Part shown: one piece after another, positions 22,109 to 32,639 of the stretch | Position numbering within the stretch: position 1 is the first letter of the stretch | Layout: every line of letters starts with the position of its first letter | NCBI GenBank assembly: GCA_034440635.1 | Contig: JAOTON010000975.1 | Location: 1,116,001-1,180,000 of the forward strand | From: Lepas anatifera | Lineage: Eukaryota; Arthropoda; Thecostraca; Lepadidae | DNA: 64,000 bases | Direction of reading: 5' to 3' | Notes under the pieces: generated by a model | Told to the model about the DNA's origin: nothing | What the model saw: the letters and a program-made list of their open reading frames with translations, nothing else | The model's database searches: none | Translations under genes and position numbers: made by a program

Positions 22109-22930
22109 AAGACCAAGAGGGTCAGGAAAATTCCCGTTTTGAGTTGTGTGGAGGCGATAGCGATCTACTTTATAGTCAGTTTTCGTTGACCTAGGTCAAT
22201 ATCTTTAAGGCCAAACAAGGTCGTACATGTCAAATATGGACTATGCTAGAGACATATTGAGAAATGTCGGGATTGTGCGGAAAAAAGCTGAGAAAACACT
22301 GAAAGTGGACTAAAGCTAGAGAAGTAAGGTCTCACACAATGTTCTCTGAAAGTTTAATGTCAAGGTCATTAAATGACACTGACCGATGCCAGAACAATAT
22401 GACATATTTCCAAGCATGTGCATAACTGGCACTATAGCAGTCTGTGGGTGGAAAATGAGGGATTGACCTTGAAAGAAGACCTCTGACCTTGAATTGTGAC
22501 CTTGACCTTGACATTGATTAGCCTTAACTATAAATTCACAGCATAAAATACGTCATACTGAAAAATAGCATCTAACCGAAACACTGAGGTCATTTACCTT
22601 GAACTGGGACCTTTGACCTCGACATGCATATAAACCCAATTATGTGTCATTACGCGATTATACGTTATTACGTCACCAATCGGGCTGCAGTGCAGGCGAA
22701 CCAGTGCGACCGCGCGATTGCAACGGTCCAAAATATAGGCCAGACTTTGAAAGCGTATATGTAAAAAAATCATCGATCATCGATCACTTGCAAAAAAATT
22801 ATTCACAAATCGACGCGCTTATAAACGCTTTCAAATGCAGCCAATCAACATTTTCTGGCTCCAAACGATTCTCTGGCCACCTCGGAAAATAAGTAGTGCC
22901 ACTTTAGGACCCCACCACCGAGCGTGTAAA
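22109..22930 (+). mobile_element. AGGTCA-rich MITE, family D copy 1
   Basis: It parallels 25948-26799. Shared blocks are ACGTCACCAATCGG (about 22669), CGCGCGATTGC (about 22711), and an end block CTCTGGCCACCTCGGAAAA (about 22870). The right end is degraded (CGAGCGTGTAAA, about 22919). It abuts the family B element directly, so it may share the TTAA at 22105. Confidence 0.65.
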
Positions 22931-23699
22931 GCACAATCTCTACTTACGCAAGGTAAGATCAGATCAGGCTGCTGCATGGCACATGCTGATTGCATTGAGG
23001 TGCACTACAATATTTATGCAAAAAAGTACCATAAGCAGAACGGTTCTCGGAGTTCAGCCCTTATCAACCACTATCGAGATCAAGTTTCCGGCTGCACTTC
23101 CAAGGGCCGACACAGCCGGTAGCCTTCCCGTGCCGGCGCCCAGGACCGCAGCCGGAGATCAAATGTGACCTCGACGTGACCACGTTACTCTGAAATCAAA
23201 TAAATGCTGCTACGCTTCAATTGCAGCAGAACAACATAAACACTCTGAAAAACAGTATTTTCAAAGATTGTTCGTACATAATTAGTTATGCAGACAAATT
23301 TCACGCTGGTATGGATGCATAGATACATATACGAGTCGTAGATCGGTGGATCTAAGGGGGAGGGCCGACTGCCCTACCACCTTGGAGAGTCTGGCACTTA
23401 TCTAACACATGCAACAGGGATGACCTATGCACCAGCTGGGAGAGATTTGTCACTTCTCACATGCGTTTGGGGTAGTCCCCATGCTTCAAACTGTATGTAA
23501 TCTTCTCTAAAGGCCAGCAACTGAAACACCATACAGTAGCACCAAGCATTTCCAATGGAGACTGCAACGCCAAAACGCCTACCGACATCTATGCATGCGT
23601 TTGCATAAACGCTAAAAATCGTTCATGTTCCCGTGGTCCGGTTCTCACAATTTTTCCACCTCTGGGTTAGATAAGCTCAAGCACAATAAGAAAACATAC
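22931..23699. other. Unassigned DNA with a possible hAT-MITE end
   Basis: No gene is recognised. GGTGGATCTAAGGGGGAGGG at about 23345 resembles a hAT-MITE left end, but no right partner was found. Confidence 0.35.
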
Positions 23700-23841
23700 T
23701 CAGGAACGATTAATCGAATGCCATTTTTCATTGCATCCTAATGGTCAAGTACTATATGATTTGAATTTCCATAACAAGAGAAATCAGATGATGCGTCAAA
23801 TTTGTCTCCAGCTTAGCTTAGTCAGACGCCAGAGCTAAAAA

Positions 23842-24890
23842 AGATGCGGTGGCACAGTGTAGCGCGCTGGCCTCCTACGCTGCCGACTAGGGTTCAAATC
23901 CCTGGAAGGACTTCTTGATTCCCAATATACCCTCCAGACATGGTGACAGATGACGTCATATGACGTTGGCAGTTGGTGATTTTACCGTCAAATTCCGCAA
24001 CCATAATTTAGATCCGTCCATGAGTGTTAAAAATCTCGGCCTGACCTTTGACCGCATCCTCAGCTGGGACCCTCCTATTTCTCTCTCAACTCGTCAATGT
24101 TTCGGAATTTTGAGTGGTCTTTCACATCTGAGACACTGCTTACCCAGAGTCATCTCACCGATAGTCAGCTCTCTGGTCATCTCTTGGGTCCGATACTGCA
24201 TCCCCGTATTCGAAAATGGTACCCAAACTAATAACACTCGGCTCCAAGAGATCTTTAACTATGCTGCAAAAATCATATTAGGGCGAAACAAATTTGGTCA
24301 TGTTTCGGATGTGTTAGAGGACGTGGGCTGGCTGTCGGCGGGTGAACCGGCTAGGTTTTACACACTAGTGCTTGTGCGTTTCGGAGAGCCAGAGGAGCTG
24401 GCCCGGGGATTCGAGGAGCTCCGGTTTACGCGGGAGCGCAGCACGCGCCGGGACGGAGACCTTTGGGTTCCGCGTTCCCGTAGCAGTATGGGCCAGCGCA
24501 GGTTTATGGCCCGGGGTCCTTCGTACTATAACGACGTGCCTGCTGGTTTGAAAGTCCTTTCAGTACCTCTTTTCTGACGTGCCCTTAAGCGCCACCTCGT
24601 GTCACAGCGTACTTAAGGTGTCTTGGGATGTGTGATGGTGCGCTGCATGTGGGGTGAAAGTAGAATATTTTATATCAAGTGTATCCAGTTTTTATGCGAT
24701 GATATCATAGGTATGACTGTATTGAAGTTTCACCTAGTGAATGGGTCATTCCATCCCATCTACTCATCTATCAACAGCTTGACGTGGTGCCGTAATAGCC
24801 ACAACCGTTTTTATAACTGTGGATGACTCCGAATACAGCCTTTGTCTTTGTCTTTGCATCGTAAAACCCAGCGCTTCTTTCCTTCAAGCT
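23842..24890 (+). mobile_element. Chimeric SINE-LINE retroelement with target duplication
   Basis: The first part (about 23845-23976) is a SINE. It has a tRNA-like head with A box (GTGGCACAGTGTAGCGCGC), an anticodon-arm-like GGCCTCCTACG, B box GGTTCAAATCC (about 23890), then the body GTTGGCAGTTGGTG of the SINE family seen at 31226. The second part is the 3' end of a Jockey/CR1-like LINE (23977 on), ending in a TTTGTC-type simple tail (about 24838-24856). AGAGCTAAAAA occurs on both sides (23831-23841, 24891-24901), so both parts arrived as one insertion. Confidence 0.75.
23960..24616 (+). pseudogene. C-terminal fragment of a LINE ORF2 (Jockey/CR1-like group)
   Basis: The protein reads KNLGLTFDRILSWDPPIS, then LSHLRHCLPRVI, WVRYCIPVFENGTQTN, RLQEIFNYAAKIILGRNK, DVLEDVGWLSAGE, and a C-terminal YNDVPAGLK. 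This is the region after the RT palm (thumb and C-terminal segment) of non-LTR retrotransposons; no RT catalytic motif is included. The apparent end at 24575-24577 (TGA) looks like a CGA-to-TGA change, since the following codons RALKRHLVSQ (to TAA at 24614) complete the usual tail. It is 5'-truncated and inactive. Confidence 0.85.
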
Positions 24891-25130
24891 AGAGCTAAAA
24901 ATATACTCTTTAACCTGTAAACTTATTTGACCTCTCATGACCTCAATGTTGGCCTGATCCAAAAAGTGTCCGATATAATTTGGTCATCATTTATTACGGA
25001 ATATTTACAATTTACCACCGTTGGCGTTTTTCACGCTTGCGCAATAGTAGCCGAGATCAAGGCTTTTTTTCGAAAAGACCCCGCTGAGGCGAGGGTGTGT
25101 TATCTTCTGCGTGACAGGCAGTCGAGTAAA

Positions 25131-25947
25131 ACAGTTCATTGCCTAACACTCCTTATCAAGTTCACCATGGTAATGGCACTTAGACTGGAGTTAAGATAAG
25201 ATTACCAGTTCTTCTTGCAGTAGGTTCATTCAAGACGCATGTTTCTATCAAATTGATGCCACGAACATATTCAGACCTTTTTTAGACACTCGCCAAAAAC
25301 GTTTTACTTTAGGAATAGTGTCAGTGCAAGCTCCCGACCAAGCTGAATAATTTTTTATGACTTTATTCAGCGTCGCCAAAGCAACAAATTTGGGAACCAA
25401 AAGCATCAATTTCTTCTCAAATGACGATTAAAACCAGAGCATAGAACACCGTATGTTAAGTGCTTGTCCATTTGCAACTTCATGGTCACATTTAGAGGAA
25501 AACAACAACACAGCCCATCTCAAAACGTTTTGAAATGTGTACTGGCACCCCCACACGTCCTTGATGCTTGCCATCTCTGGTGGCTTTGACCTCTATAGTG
25601 GATTACCGGTGTCTGGTGCCGACTGCAGCACACAGGAAAGCGGATCAACGCTCGGTGAACGCATAGTTCAAGCATCCGGCATTCTCCCCGCTCTCAGAAT
25701 ACAGGCGCTGAATGGGCGCTTTCCACACGCTGCGATCGCATGTGATCCTTTGATAGGAGTGGTTTCAAACAGGACTCGTTTCTGGCAAATTTCCTTTTTT
25801 AAAAGAGGAGGTGCTGTAATACACATCTATGGGATCATGGTTATTCCTATTGACATTTGCTGTTAGCTCTGATACTATCATTATTTGCCTTTCTGAGCTT
25901 CTGATCCTTGTGCTTCCTTGATCGACCACGTGCACACCCTGCAATAC
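25131..25947. other. Unassigned DNA
   Basis: A 109-codon open frame at 25537-25866 (plus) has unremarkable composition and no motif I recognise. No repeat boundary is visible. Confidence 0.35.
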
Positions 25948-26799
25948 TTAACACCCGCACTGGAGAGGGGTCCGGCACTAACGCGCACTGGAGGGGGCCT
26001 GTTAGGCCCCCTGAGATCTCGGAAGCTCAGAGGGATAGAAAAAAGCCGGTTGGAGGGTGGGTGGGGCTTTGGTGATCTCCATTACAGCCAATTTTTATTG
26101 ACCCACGTCAATATCGTCAATTTTAAATGAGGTCATAAAGGTCAAGCATTGGCCATGCTTAGGACCTATTGGTAAATACCGTAATTATGCGGGAAAAGTC
26201 GGGAATATGGTAAAGAGGGGCCATGTTTTGGGGCCCAAGGAGATTCAAGGTCATTGACCTATGACTTCACAATATTGTATACTCCCTATAACGTACACTA
26301 TAAATAGCACTATAGCAACCATTGGGCGGGAAATAAAGCTTGACATTTACCCACGACCTTGATATATACATTGAGCTAACTTAACCATGACGTCATAGCA
26401 TGATATACGTCAGACTGGGATACGTCGTTTGAATGGAATTAGTTGGTTGAATGATCTTAAAGGCGCTGGTATGACCTTGGATTGTAATCTTTTTCATGTG
26501 AGATTACCTAGACATCAGTCGGTTTATATTGCGTTATGACGTCACCACTCAGTCTCCAATGCAATCGAAGTGGCCCGATCGCGCAATTGTGGCGATCTCA
26601 AAATGTAGGTCTGAATTGGAAAGTCGGTAAGTCACAAAATTTCCGGCAGATGAAAAAGATATTGCCCCAATTGACGCGCCATTTAATTCTCTCAAATGTG
26701 GCCGAGTGCCGTTTTTTGGCTACGAGCAGTTCTCCGGTCACCTCGGAAAAATAGGTGAGGGGGCCTCCGGAGCCCCTCCCTCTCCAGCGAGCATATTAA
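25948..26799 (+). mobile_element. TTAA-flanked AGGTCA-rich MITE, family D copy 2
   Basis: The left end is TTAACACCCGCACTGGAG. The right end, AGCGAGCATATTAA (about 26786-26799), is the diverged inverse. TTAA is at both sides (25948-25951, 26796-26799). Internal blocks ATGACGTCACCACTC (about 26536) and CGATCGCGCAATTG (about 26576) match family D copy 1. Confidence 0.75.
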
Positions 26800-27180
26800 T
26801 GTATACAGACTTCAAGCGATAAAGAAACTGATATAATTTTTTGTGATTATCATAAATCAATAAGCAGAGCTGCGAGATGAGATTGATAAATCACTACTCG
26901 GTACTTTGTTTATCGCAAACATATCGTACGTAATTAACACTCAAACTTACCCAGGAAAAAACTAGGTAACATATTGATTTTTTGGGATAGGTTTAGGAAC
27001 TAGACCACGTCATGGATTTGAGATCTGAGGGGATATCTAATCCAATCTGATCTATTATTTATTTATTTTATTTGACATACACGGCATCCCCACTATTCAT
27101 GTGGCTATTTTGACGCCGGTCGTAATGAAGATGAGGGACATAAATGACAACTTAAGCAAAAACTATTAGATTAGACCACT
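26800..27180. other. Unassigned AT-rich DNA
   Basis: Nothing is recognised apart from AT-rich composition around 27050-27075. Confidence 0.35.
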
Positions 27181-27182
27181 GC

Positions 27183-28022
27183 TGCCAGATCGACCATTTT
27201 GTGACCAAATATCTCAAATTTGGCCTTTTTTGTCGTGCGTGTTCCCGCAATTTTGTCGGTTGGCCCTTTCTTGGAATATTGCCTTTCTAGCCCTTTTTCT
27301 AGCAGCTGGCACCTAAGCTATTTTTGGTTTGTGCCTTGTATAAATATGGCTTCTTTTGGCCTTTTCCGCCCTTGGATAAGCTGTTCTGACACCAAAAAGG
27401 CAGCAGAGCAGCAGAAAAACTGTTATGGTGGTGAAAGGGAGGGACATAAATTTGCTAAAAAAAAACGATCCATGGGTATGACGGCCACTGAAAATCGGAC
27501 GCGAGGGATGCGATACTATAGGCGCCCTTTGAGTGAAAACTTGATGGCGAAGTGAGGCTCCGCTCTCCCCCACTTACCAGAATCCTAGATCCGCCACTGT
27601 TCAAGAATAAAGAATTCACGGTTGGAAAAAAAACAGGAAAATTTTTTAATGTTGGTGGGAGGGGGGGGTTGGTGTGGCCAAGATAATTGATGAGACTAGC
27701 ACATTTTCTGGTTATGTGGATAGAAAATTTGATGGCCACAAGGGATTGGAAGGGCACTCTTGGGTTCCTATCAAATAGGTAGTGTGCTAAAAAATATTGT
27801 TTAAAGTCAATATCAAACTGTGAACAATTAGTTTTAAGCACTAATACAAAAGTACCCTGACGTTTTCTGTGGGTTTGTGAGTACCGTAAGTGGCCGTTTT
27901 AGCCCCAAAACTGGCTTTTGTGGTATTTATTTGGCCAGTTTAGTGAAAATAAAATTTGGCCCCTTTTTGGCCTTTTCCAACTTGGTTTGACCATTTTCAC
28001 CCAAAAAACCTGGCAGCCCTGA
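27183..28022. mobile_element. Repeat with GGGCTGCCAG-type ends, copy 1
   Basis: The left end is GCTGCCAGATCGACCATTTTG and the right end is AAAACCTGGCAGCCC, an inverted pair. It parallels 43322-44694 (GGCTGCCAGGCTGGCC ... ACTTGGCAGCCC). About 27585 contains a hAT-like right terminus CTAGATCCGCCACTG (recurring, mutated, at about 43735), indicating an ancient nested MITE whose left end I could not place. It serves as an empty-site reference for the TTAA insertion at 43910. No ORF is supported. Confidence 0.65.
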
Positions 28023-28525
28023 ATCACACCGTTAGATCGATTTGATTGGCCAGCTAATTCAACTACTTTCGGCTCTGGATATGGATATGAAATCAAATTT
28101 TTTGTTGATTCAGTCGTAGGCATATTTTGCGCTTATTGATGGGATTTTGATTGACAATCGTGTTGCGCAAACGGATTGCCCTGGATTTGATGTGGCAACT
28201 TCGAATATGGACTGGCTTGGATCGGAATCTTCCTGGCTTCAGCGGACTCTAGAAGGAACGTCTAGAATAATGAGGGAGGGGGGCATTACAGGTTGTTTTT
28301 CCCGCCAATGCCAACGCATGACTAAAAATCTTACAATGGGGTGCATGCCCCCTCCCCCAACCCACTATTACAGCTACGTGCTATATGACCGCAAAGATGG
28401 CCAGCCTTTGAGCTCAATTCGGGCTTAAAAAACGAGAGCCAGTTTTCCCGGAGCTCATATTAGAAATATAGTAGCAAAACTGTGCCATGAGCACACAAGA
28501 AACGGCGTTTGAACATCACTAGAAG
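28023..28525. other. Unassigned DNA
   Basis: Flank of the preceding repeat; no gene or repeat is recognised. Confidence 0.35.
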
Positions 28526-28526
28526 C

Positions 28527-28795
28527 CATATGCGAATCCAGGATTTCAGATAGGAGAAGGCACATGATCAGGGGGGGGGACATCTGGACCTGGATCAAGG
28601 AGGCTAAACCTATCACGTATGCTCCATCACACCTATCACAGGGGCGCTGATACTCGCATCCTGGGGGAGCAATGCTTCGGGGGGGCGTCATCGATCTTTC
28701 ACGGGGGCACTGTAACCATTTCACAGAACCCCGGGGTTCTATGGTGGGGGGGCAGATGGCAAGTGGAACTTGCCTCCCGCCCTGGATCCGCCATG
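28527..28795. mobile_element. Probable hAT-like MITE (CATATGCGAATCC ends)
   Basis: The left CATATGCGAATCCAGG and the right, reverse-complemented CATGGCGGATCCAGGG, form a TIR of the type seen at 50563 and 61878. The flanking 8-mers (CTAGAAGC, TCTTGCAC) do not match, so the target duplication has decayed or the boundary is wrong. Confidence 0.5.
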
Positions 28796-30930
28796 TCTTG
28801 CACTAGTCATGCACGGTTAAAACTGTGTGCTCCCTACCGGATGAACCGCGCCTGACACAGGCAGACTTTTGTTGGCGTACCTCGATCCTATTGGCTGACG
28901 CTCAATTCAGTCGCACTTGCCACGGTCCCCCACCCAATGCACCGGAAGGTAGCGCCGACATTCTAAGCAAAGGGCTGGACTGTCAGTTTACGTAACAAGA
29001 TTGATATCAGCAGCACGGTGCCGTTAGAAAATTCCACAAATGTGCCGGTGAACGTGTGATTGTGTACATACATGTATCCCGTGTATGTGATACGCCGAGC
29101 GACTAAAGTGAGAGCGGCGCCTCGACTTACGCCTTCGGCCTTTCACGCCAATCGGGCAATGACTTGCATTGCTGTTTGACGTTTAATACATGTTTATTGA
29201 TCTATCTATCTAACCAGGTCTCAAAACATTTTAAACTTTGAAATATAGCATAGTTTCATATTGAACCATACGTGTGTTATGGAATAGTGGATCGAGGAAT
29301 TTTCTCCAAGGGGATGGGGGAGCAGCTTTGGGGGTACCACGTTCGTGGCCGCGGCGCTGTTCTTGGGCCGGCCGGGGCGCAACATTTTCTTTGTTCTTTG
29401 GTCATCTTAAACAGCTTTATGCTACCGAACTACGTAAAAAATGTGAGTTTGATTTGCAATTTTTCCGTTTGGAAAATACCAGAAAAAGACCCTAGGTTTG
29501 CCTGTTTGTATTGTAGGTCCAAAGAGTGGTAACAAGCAGCGGGGGATAAAGCCGGTAGGTTTGAGGGGAGAGGGCAAGTCAGAGTCGAAAAGAGAAAAAA
29601 ACTCGTCACGCAGTGAAATATTTTGCCACAATTTAGATAGGTGGCAGGTTTTGGAGGGACCGAAGTCGTAAAGCAAATTAAAACGTCACGGGGTGAAAGA
29701 TGTGGACACCAGATGTTTTTTAAGTTGACTGGTTCTGTTTGAAGTTGAAAGTTAAAGCACCAAAACTTTGCTTATACACTAAATAGAACTAGGGGCAAAA
29801 GAAGGTCAACAGCTTGGGGAGGGTCAAAAATAGTTTTTCCCCGAGGTTTTCCGTCTGGGGGGACAAATTCCGTTCCCCCTGGACCCAACACTGATAACAA
29901 GTGAATGTATTTCCTTAGGGTTTATTTTACTAGTGTGGTATAAACGACAAGTCTCAGGCTTTCCGATCAACAATCAATAGTATCTTCAGGTGCCTCAAGC
30001 AGTTGTTACAAGGCCCACTTGTATTTCGAATCGACCTGTCTAGTTCCACGGGTCTATGATTGCCTCAGTGGCTTAGGTTTTCACAGAACACTCACCAGGT
30101 CAAGTCCTGATTCACTTTAGGAAGCCCCAGATGGCTACATGGACGACTAATTTTGGCAATAAGATAAACCTCTGATAAACCTCTGCCAGAGCAGAAATCC
30201 CAGCTCCCTTCAGCCTGATCTAGCCGGCCACAACGAACCGATCAACTTAAGTTCATGGGTCTTGGCTTGCTTCAAGACCCCAGTACGACCATAGGTGACT
30301 TTGCTGGTAACAGTCGGCTTTTCATGAGTCCAGACTTACTAGCTATGACAGGAAAACTACAATTGTCGTCGAGGAGGCGCGATCGATCTCAGGTGCCCCG
30401 CATTTATGTTAAGTCCCATTTTACCGGCAGCAGCTATTGTACCGCTTCTAGGGCCGTATTCTGATCACGTATGTTCGTAGGACGTGACTCAGACAAACAA
30501 CTTGCCGTACGCCAATTCGGTACTCTGACCTCCTTCTGTGCGAAGTTACGCTCGCCGTAAGACAAGCGTAGCCAGGCTGCTAAAGGACCTGTGGTGAAGT
30601 TTTTACGTTACTACCGCCAATAGTTTTCGAGCAATGAGCGAGAAACTAAAATGTAGGTTCATATCCCTTATCCACCATATAGCAATCATTCATAAAAAGT
30701 TAAGTGCAAAATTCATGCCACATCTGCTTGGGTTATCGCGAGACGCCTTTAGATTCTCCCAAAATTTCATTCTTACATTATTAAAGGATCATCATGCACG
30801 CACTCACGTGAGGCTAGTGCTGACTCGTGCAGTTCAGTTATTTTGCGGGAGCAAATTTGCACACAAAATTTCTGCCTAATCAAGCCAGTAGCCTAACCGA
30901 GCCTACTTTCGCTATCCACGTAGGACTCCA
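28796..30930. other. Unassigned DNA
   Basis: No gene is recognised. Weak hAT-like words occur near 29286 (TAGTGGATCGAGG) and 29880 (CTGGACCCAACACTG), but they are not paired convincingly. The remainder shows no feature I can support. Confidence 0.35.
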
Positions 30931-30931
30931 A

Positions 30932-31000
30932 TTAGAGGGTGTTTGAACACCCTCCCCCACCAGGGCGAAGGTGGTTTGGAGGCCCACCGGGGCGAGTAAC
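30932..31000 (-). mobile_element. Solo end of an AGGTCA-family MITE
   Basis: GGGTGTTTGAACACCCTCCCC, then CAGGGCGAAGGTGG and CCACCGGGGCGAGTAA, match the right end of 51169-52745 (about 52682-52745). No body is attached, so this is a terminal remnant. Confidence 0.6.
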
Positions 31001-31225
31001 ATACACAAAGTCGTTTCTGACGTAGTTCTGAAGTGTGCCATCTACATAACTACACTTGCGCAAGGGTTTGTTCCCTCTTGTTGCTTTTCAGTTTGCTGCG
31101 ATATTGTTATCGGACTAGGGTCAGCAGCCATGTTGAAGTTAAAGCATTGATGACTGACCAAAATCACTAAACGGCTGAGTATATAAATGGGCGGCCCTGG
31201 GATGTAAAACCTGGCAGAATATGCA

Positions 31226-31410
31226 TAATAATAATAATTTTTGGGGTTTAACGACGCACCAACTGCCAGGGTCATACGGCGTCGCCAACTCTCACCCTGT
31301 TGGAAGGGATTTTGGGGATCAGATCGACTTATTCAGAGGCTCCGCCGGGACTTGAACCCGGGACCGGTGGCTTAGAAGACAAGGGTGCTATCCACTAAGT
31401 CACCTCATCC
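31226..31410 (-). repeat. Intact tRNA-derived SINE with 16-bp target duplication
   Basis: On the minus strand from 31410 it has a tRNA-like head: GACTTAGTGGATAGCACC (A box), CTTCTAAG at the anticodon position, and GGGTTCAAGTCCC (B box). This is followed by a body with CCTGGCAGTTGGTGCGTCG, GTTAAACCCC, and an (ATT)n tail at 31226. Perfect duplication CCTGGCAGAATATGCA lies at 31210-31225 and 31411-31426. The head looks tRNA-Arg-like by the TCT at the anticodon position (tentative). Transcription would be by RNA polymerase III from the internal boxes, with reverse transcription supplied by a partner LINE. Other copies or pieces are at 7334, 23845, 44770 and 45520. Confidence 0.9.
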
Positions 31411-31426
31411 CCTGGCAGAATATGCA

Positions 31427-32470
31427 GCAGATGCTGCACTTTCTATAAGTCGCAGTCTTGTGAGATGTTCTATTATCACAGGAAGACTCGAAATAAGTAA
31501 CATAAATCGTATGATCTTCATTGGAGCAAGTGTTATCAAACACGGAAATTAAACCTTCAGCTTTGAATAAATGACCAAAAATAAAGAGACAACGCGAACA
31601 GTCGCTGGTACCATACTATATCTCTAGTATTTTTGGTTACGAATCTTTAAAGTACCCGCTCTTCAACTGCTCAGGAATTGCGCAGTTCTCGCCCAACAAA
31701 ACAATTCCACGGCAGCCGATGATCCCCCTTCCCCTTTAGCAGTCCCCCTTCATCAGCAAAGGTCAGAAAGTGTCAGACCCCCTCTCCCCTACGATCGTTG
31801 CCATCATATGTGAACAGACACCTATTGAGAGGTGGGGCGAGGAGATACGTTCCTTAGATGATGAACGACAGCGACGCTCAACCAGCTTTGGGTCTCAAAA
31901 AATAGTTCTAGTTTTCGCAATATAGTCTAAGTAAAGTGAAGAGTTCTTAACATTCTTAACACCCATAAAGTTTGGTAACCGACTGATGTTTTGTTCGTTT
32001 TCCCATTCAACACGTAATAAAGCACCCACCACGTGCTGCAGTCGTAAGGGATACATATTTCGACAGTGATTCGATTTTGCTGTCTAAGAGGGGCATTTTA
32101 TAGCTTTGTTTTTTACAAGCAGCCCCCTTCGCTCCCGTCCATCGTTTACCGACGGACCAGGCTCCGTTTCTCTTCTCTTGGGCACATATAGCCAAAGAAG
32201 CTAACGCGCCCTAAAACACCAATCATCATCAGGCTCCGTTTCTCTGCATTCAGTACCTAGATGCCACGTCGACGCTCGCTCAGTGAACCTGGCAACTTTT
32301 ACCTGTGGCGGAAAGCAGCCTCGAATAATGAAGATGATAATCGGGCCGGTATAAAAAATTGTGTTCGCAAATGTCTAAAAATAATATTTCAACTTAATGT
32401 CCGGGAATATACCTTACAAAATTGTAATTTTCATCCACAATTTCCCGCTGCATTTACCACAAGATACATA
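31427..32470. other. Unassigned DNA
   Basis: No gene or repeat is recognised. Confidence 0.35.
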
Positions 32471-32474
32471 AGCG

Positions 32475-32625
32475 CAGCTCCACCAATCAGCGACCGCCAT
32501 CTATCAGTAGCTGTATGCCCGCGGGGCACACAGGTGAGCGGGGTCACGATCGAACGGTGCCGGCGCGGAGTTCGAGCGTAGTTGGGGAGGGGTAGCGTGG
32601 CGGATTATAATACCTACGTGCCCAG
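32475..32625. repeat. Second copy of the 6565-6735 dispersed repeat
   Basis: CTCCACCAATCAGCG, then CGGGGCACACAGGTGAGCGG and GGGGAGGGGTAGCGTGGCG in the same order as at 6570-6720. Its GC content is higher than the flanks. The class is unknown; CCAAT-like and GC-rich words would suit a promoter, but that is speculation. Confidence 0.6.
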
Positions 32626-32639
32626 TGCACTGCCCTCAC

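Larger units (their letters stand above)
23700..25130. mobile_element. AGGTCA-rich MITE remnant split by a SINE-LINE insertion
   Basis: 23790-23841 and 24891-25130 align with the continuous stretch at 52490-52640 (CAGATGCTAGAGC, then CATGACCTCAATATTG). This shows that 23842-24890 was inserted later. The far end, CCGCTGAGGCGAGGGTGTG near 25085, is a degraded terminus. The upstream limit is uncertain. Confidence 0.6.

Noticed and set aside
23845..23905. Functional tRNA-Arg gene
   Set aside because: A and B boxes are present, but the anticodon stem does not pair and the sequence continues into a SINE body, so it is a tRNA-derived SINE head.
28860..30930. A hidden host gene in a 2-kb stretch with few repeats
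   Set aside because: No frame above about 90 codons, no domain-like peptide, no clear splice pattern.
31331..31410. Functional tRNA gene on the minus strand
   Set aside because: Flanked by a SINE body, an (ATT)n tail and a 16-bp duplication; arms do not fold as a complete cloverleaf by eye.
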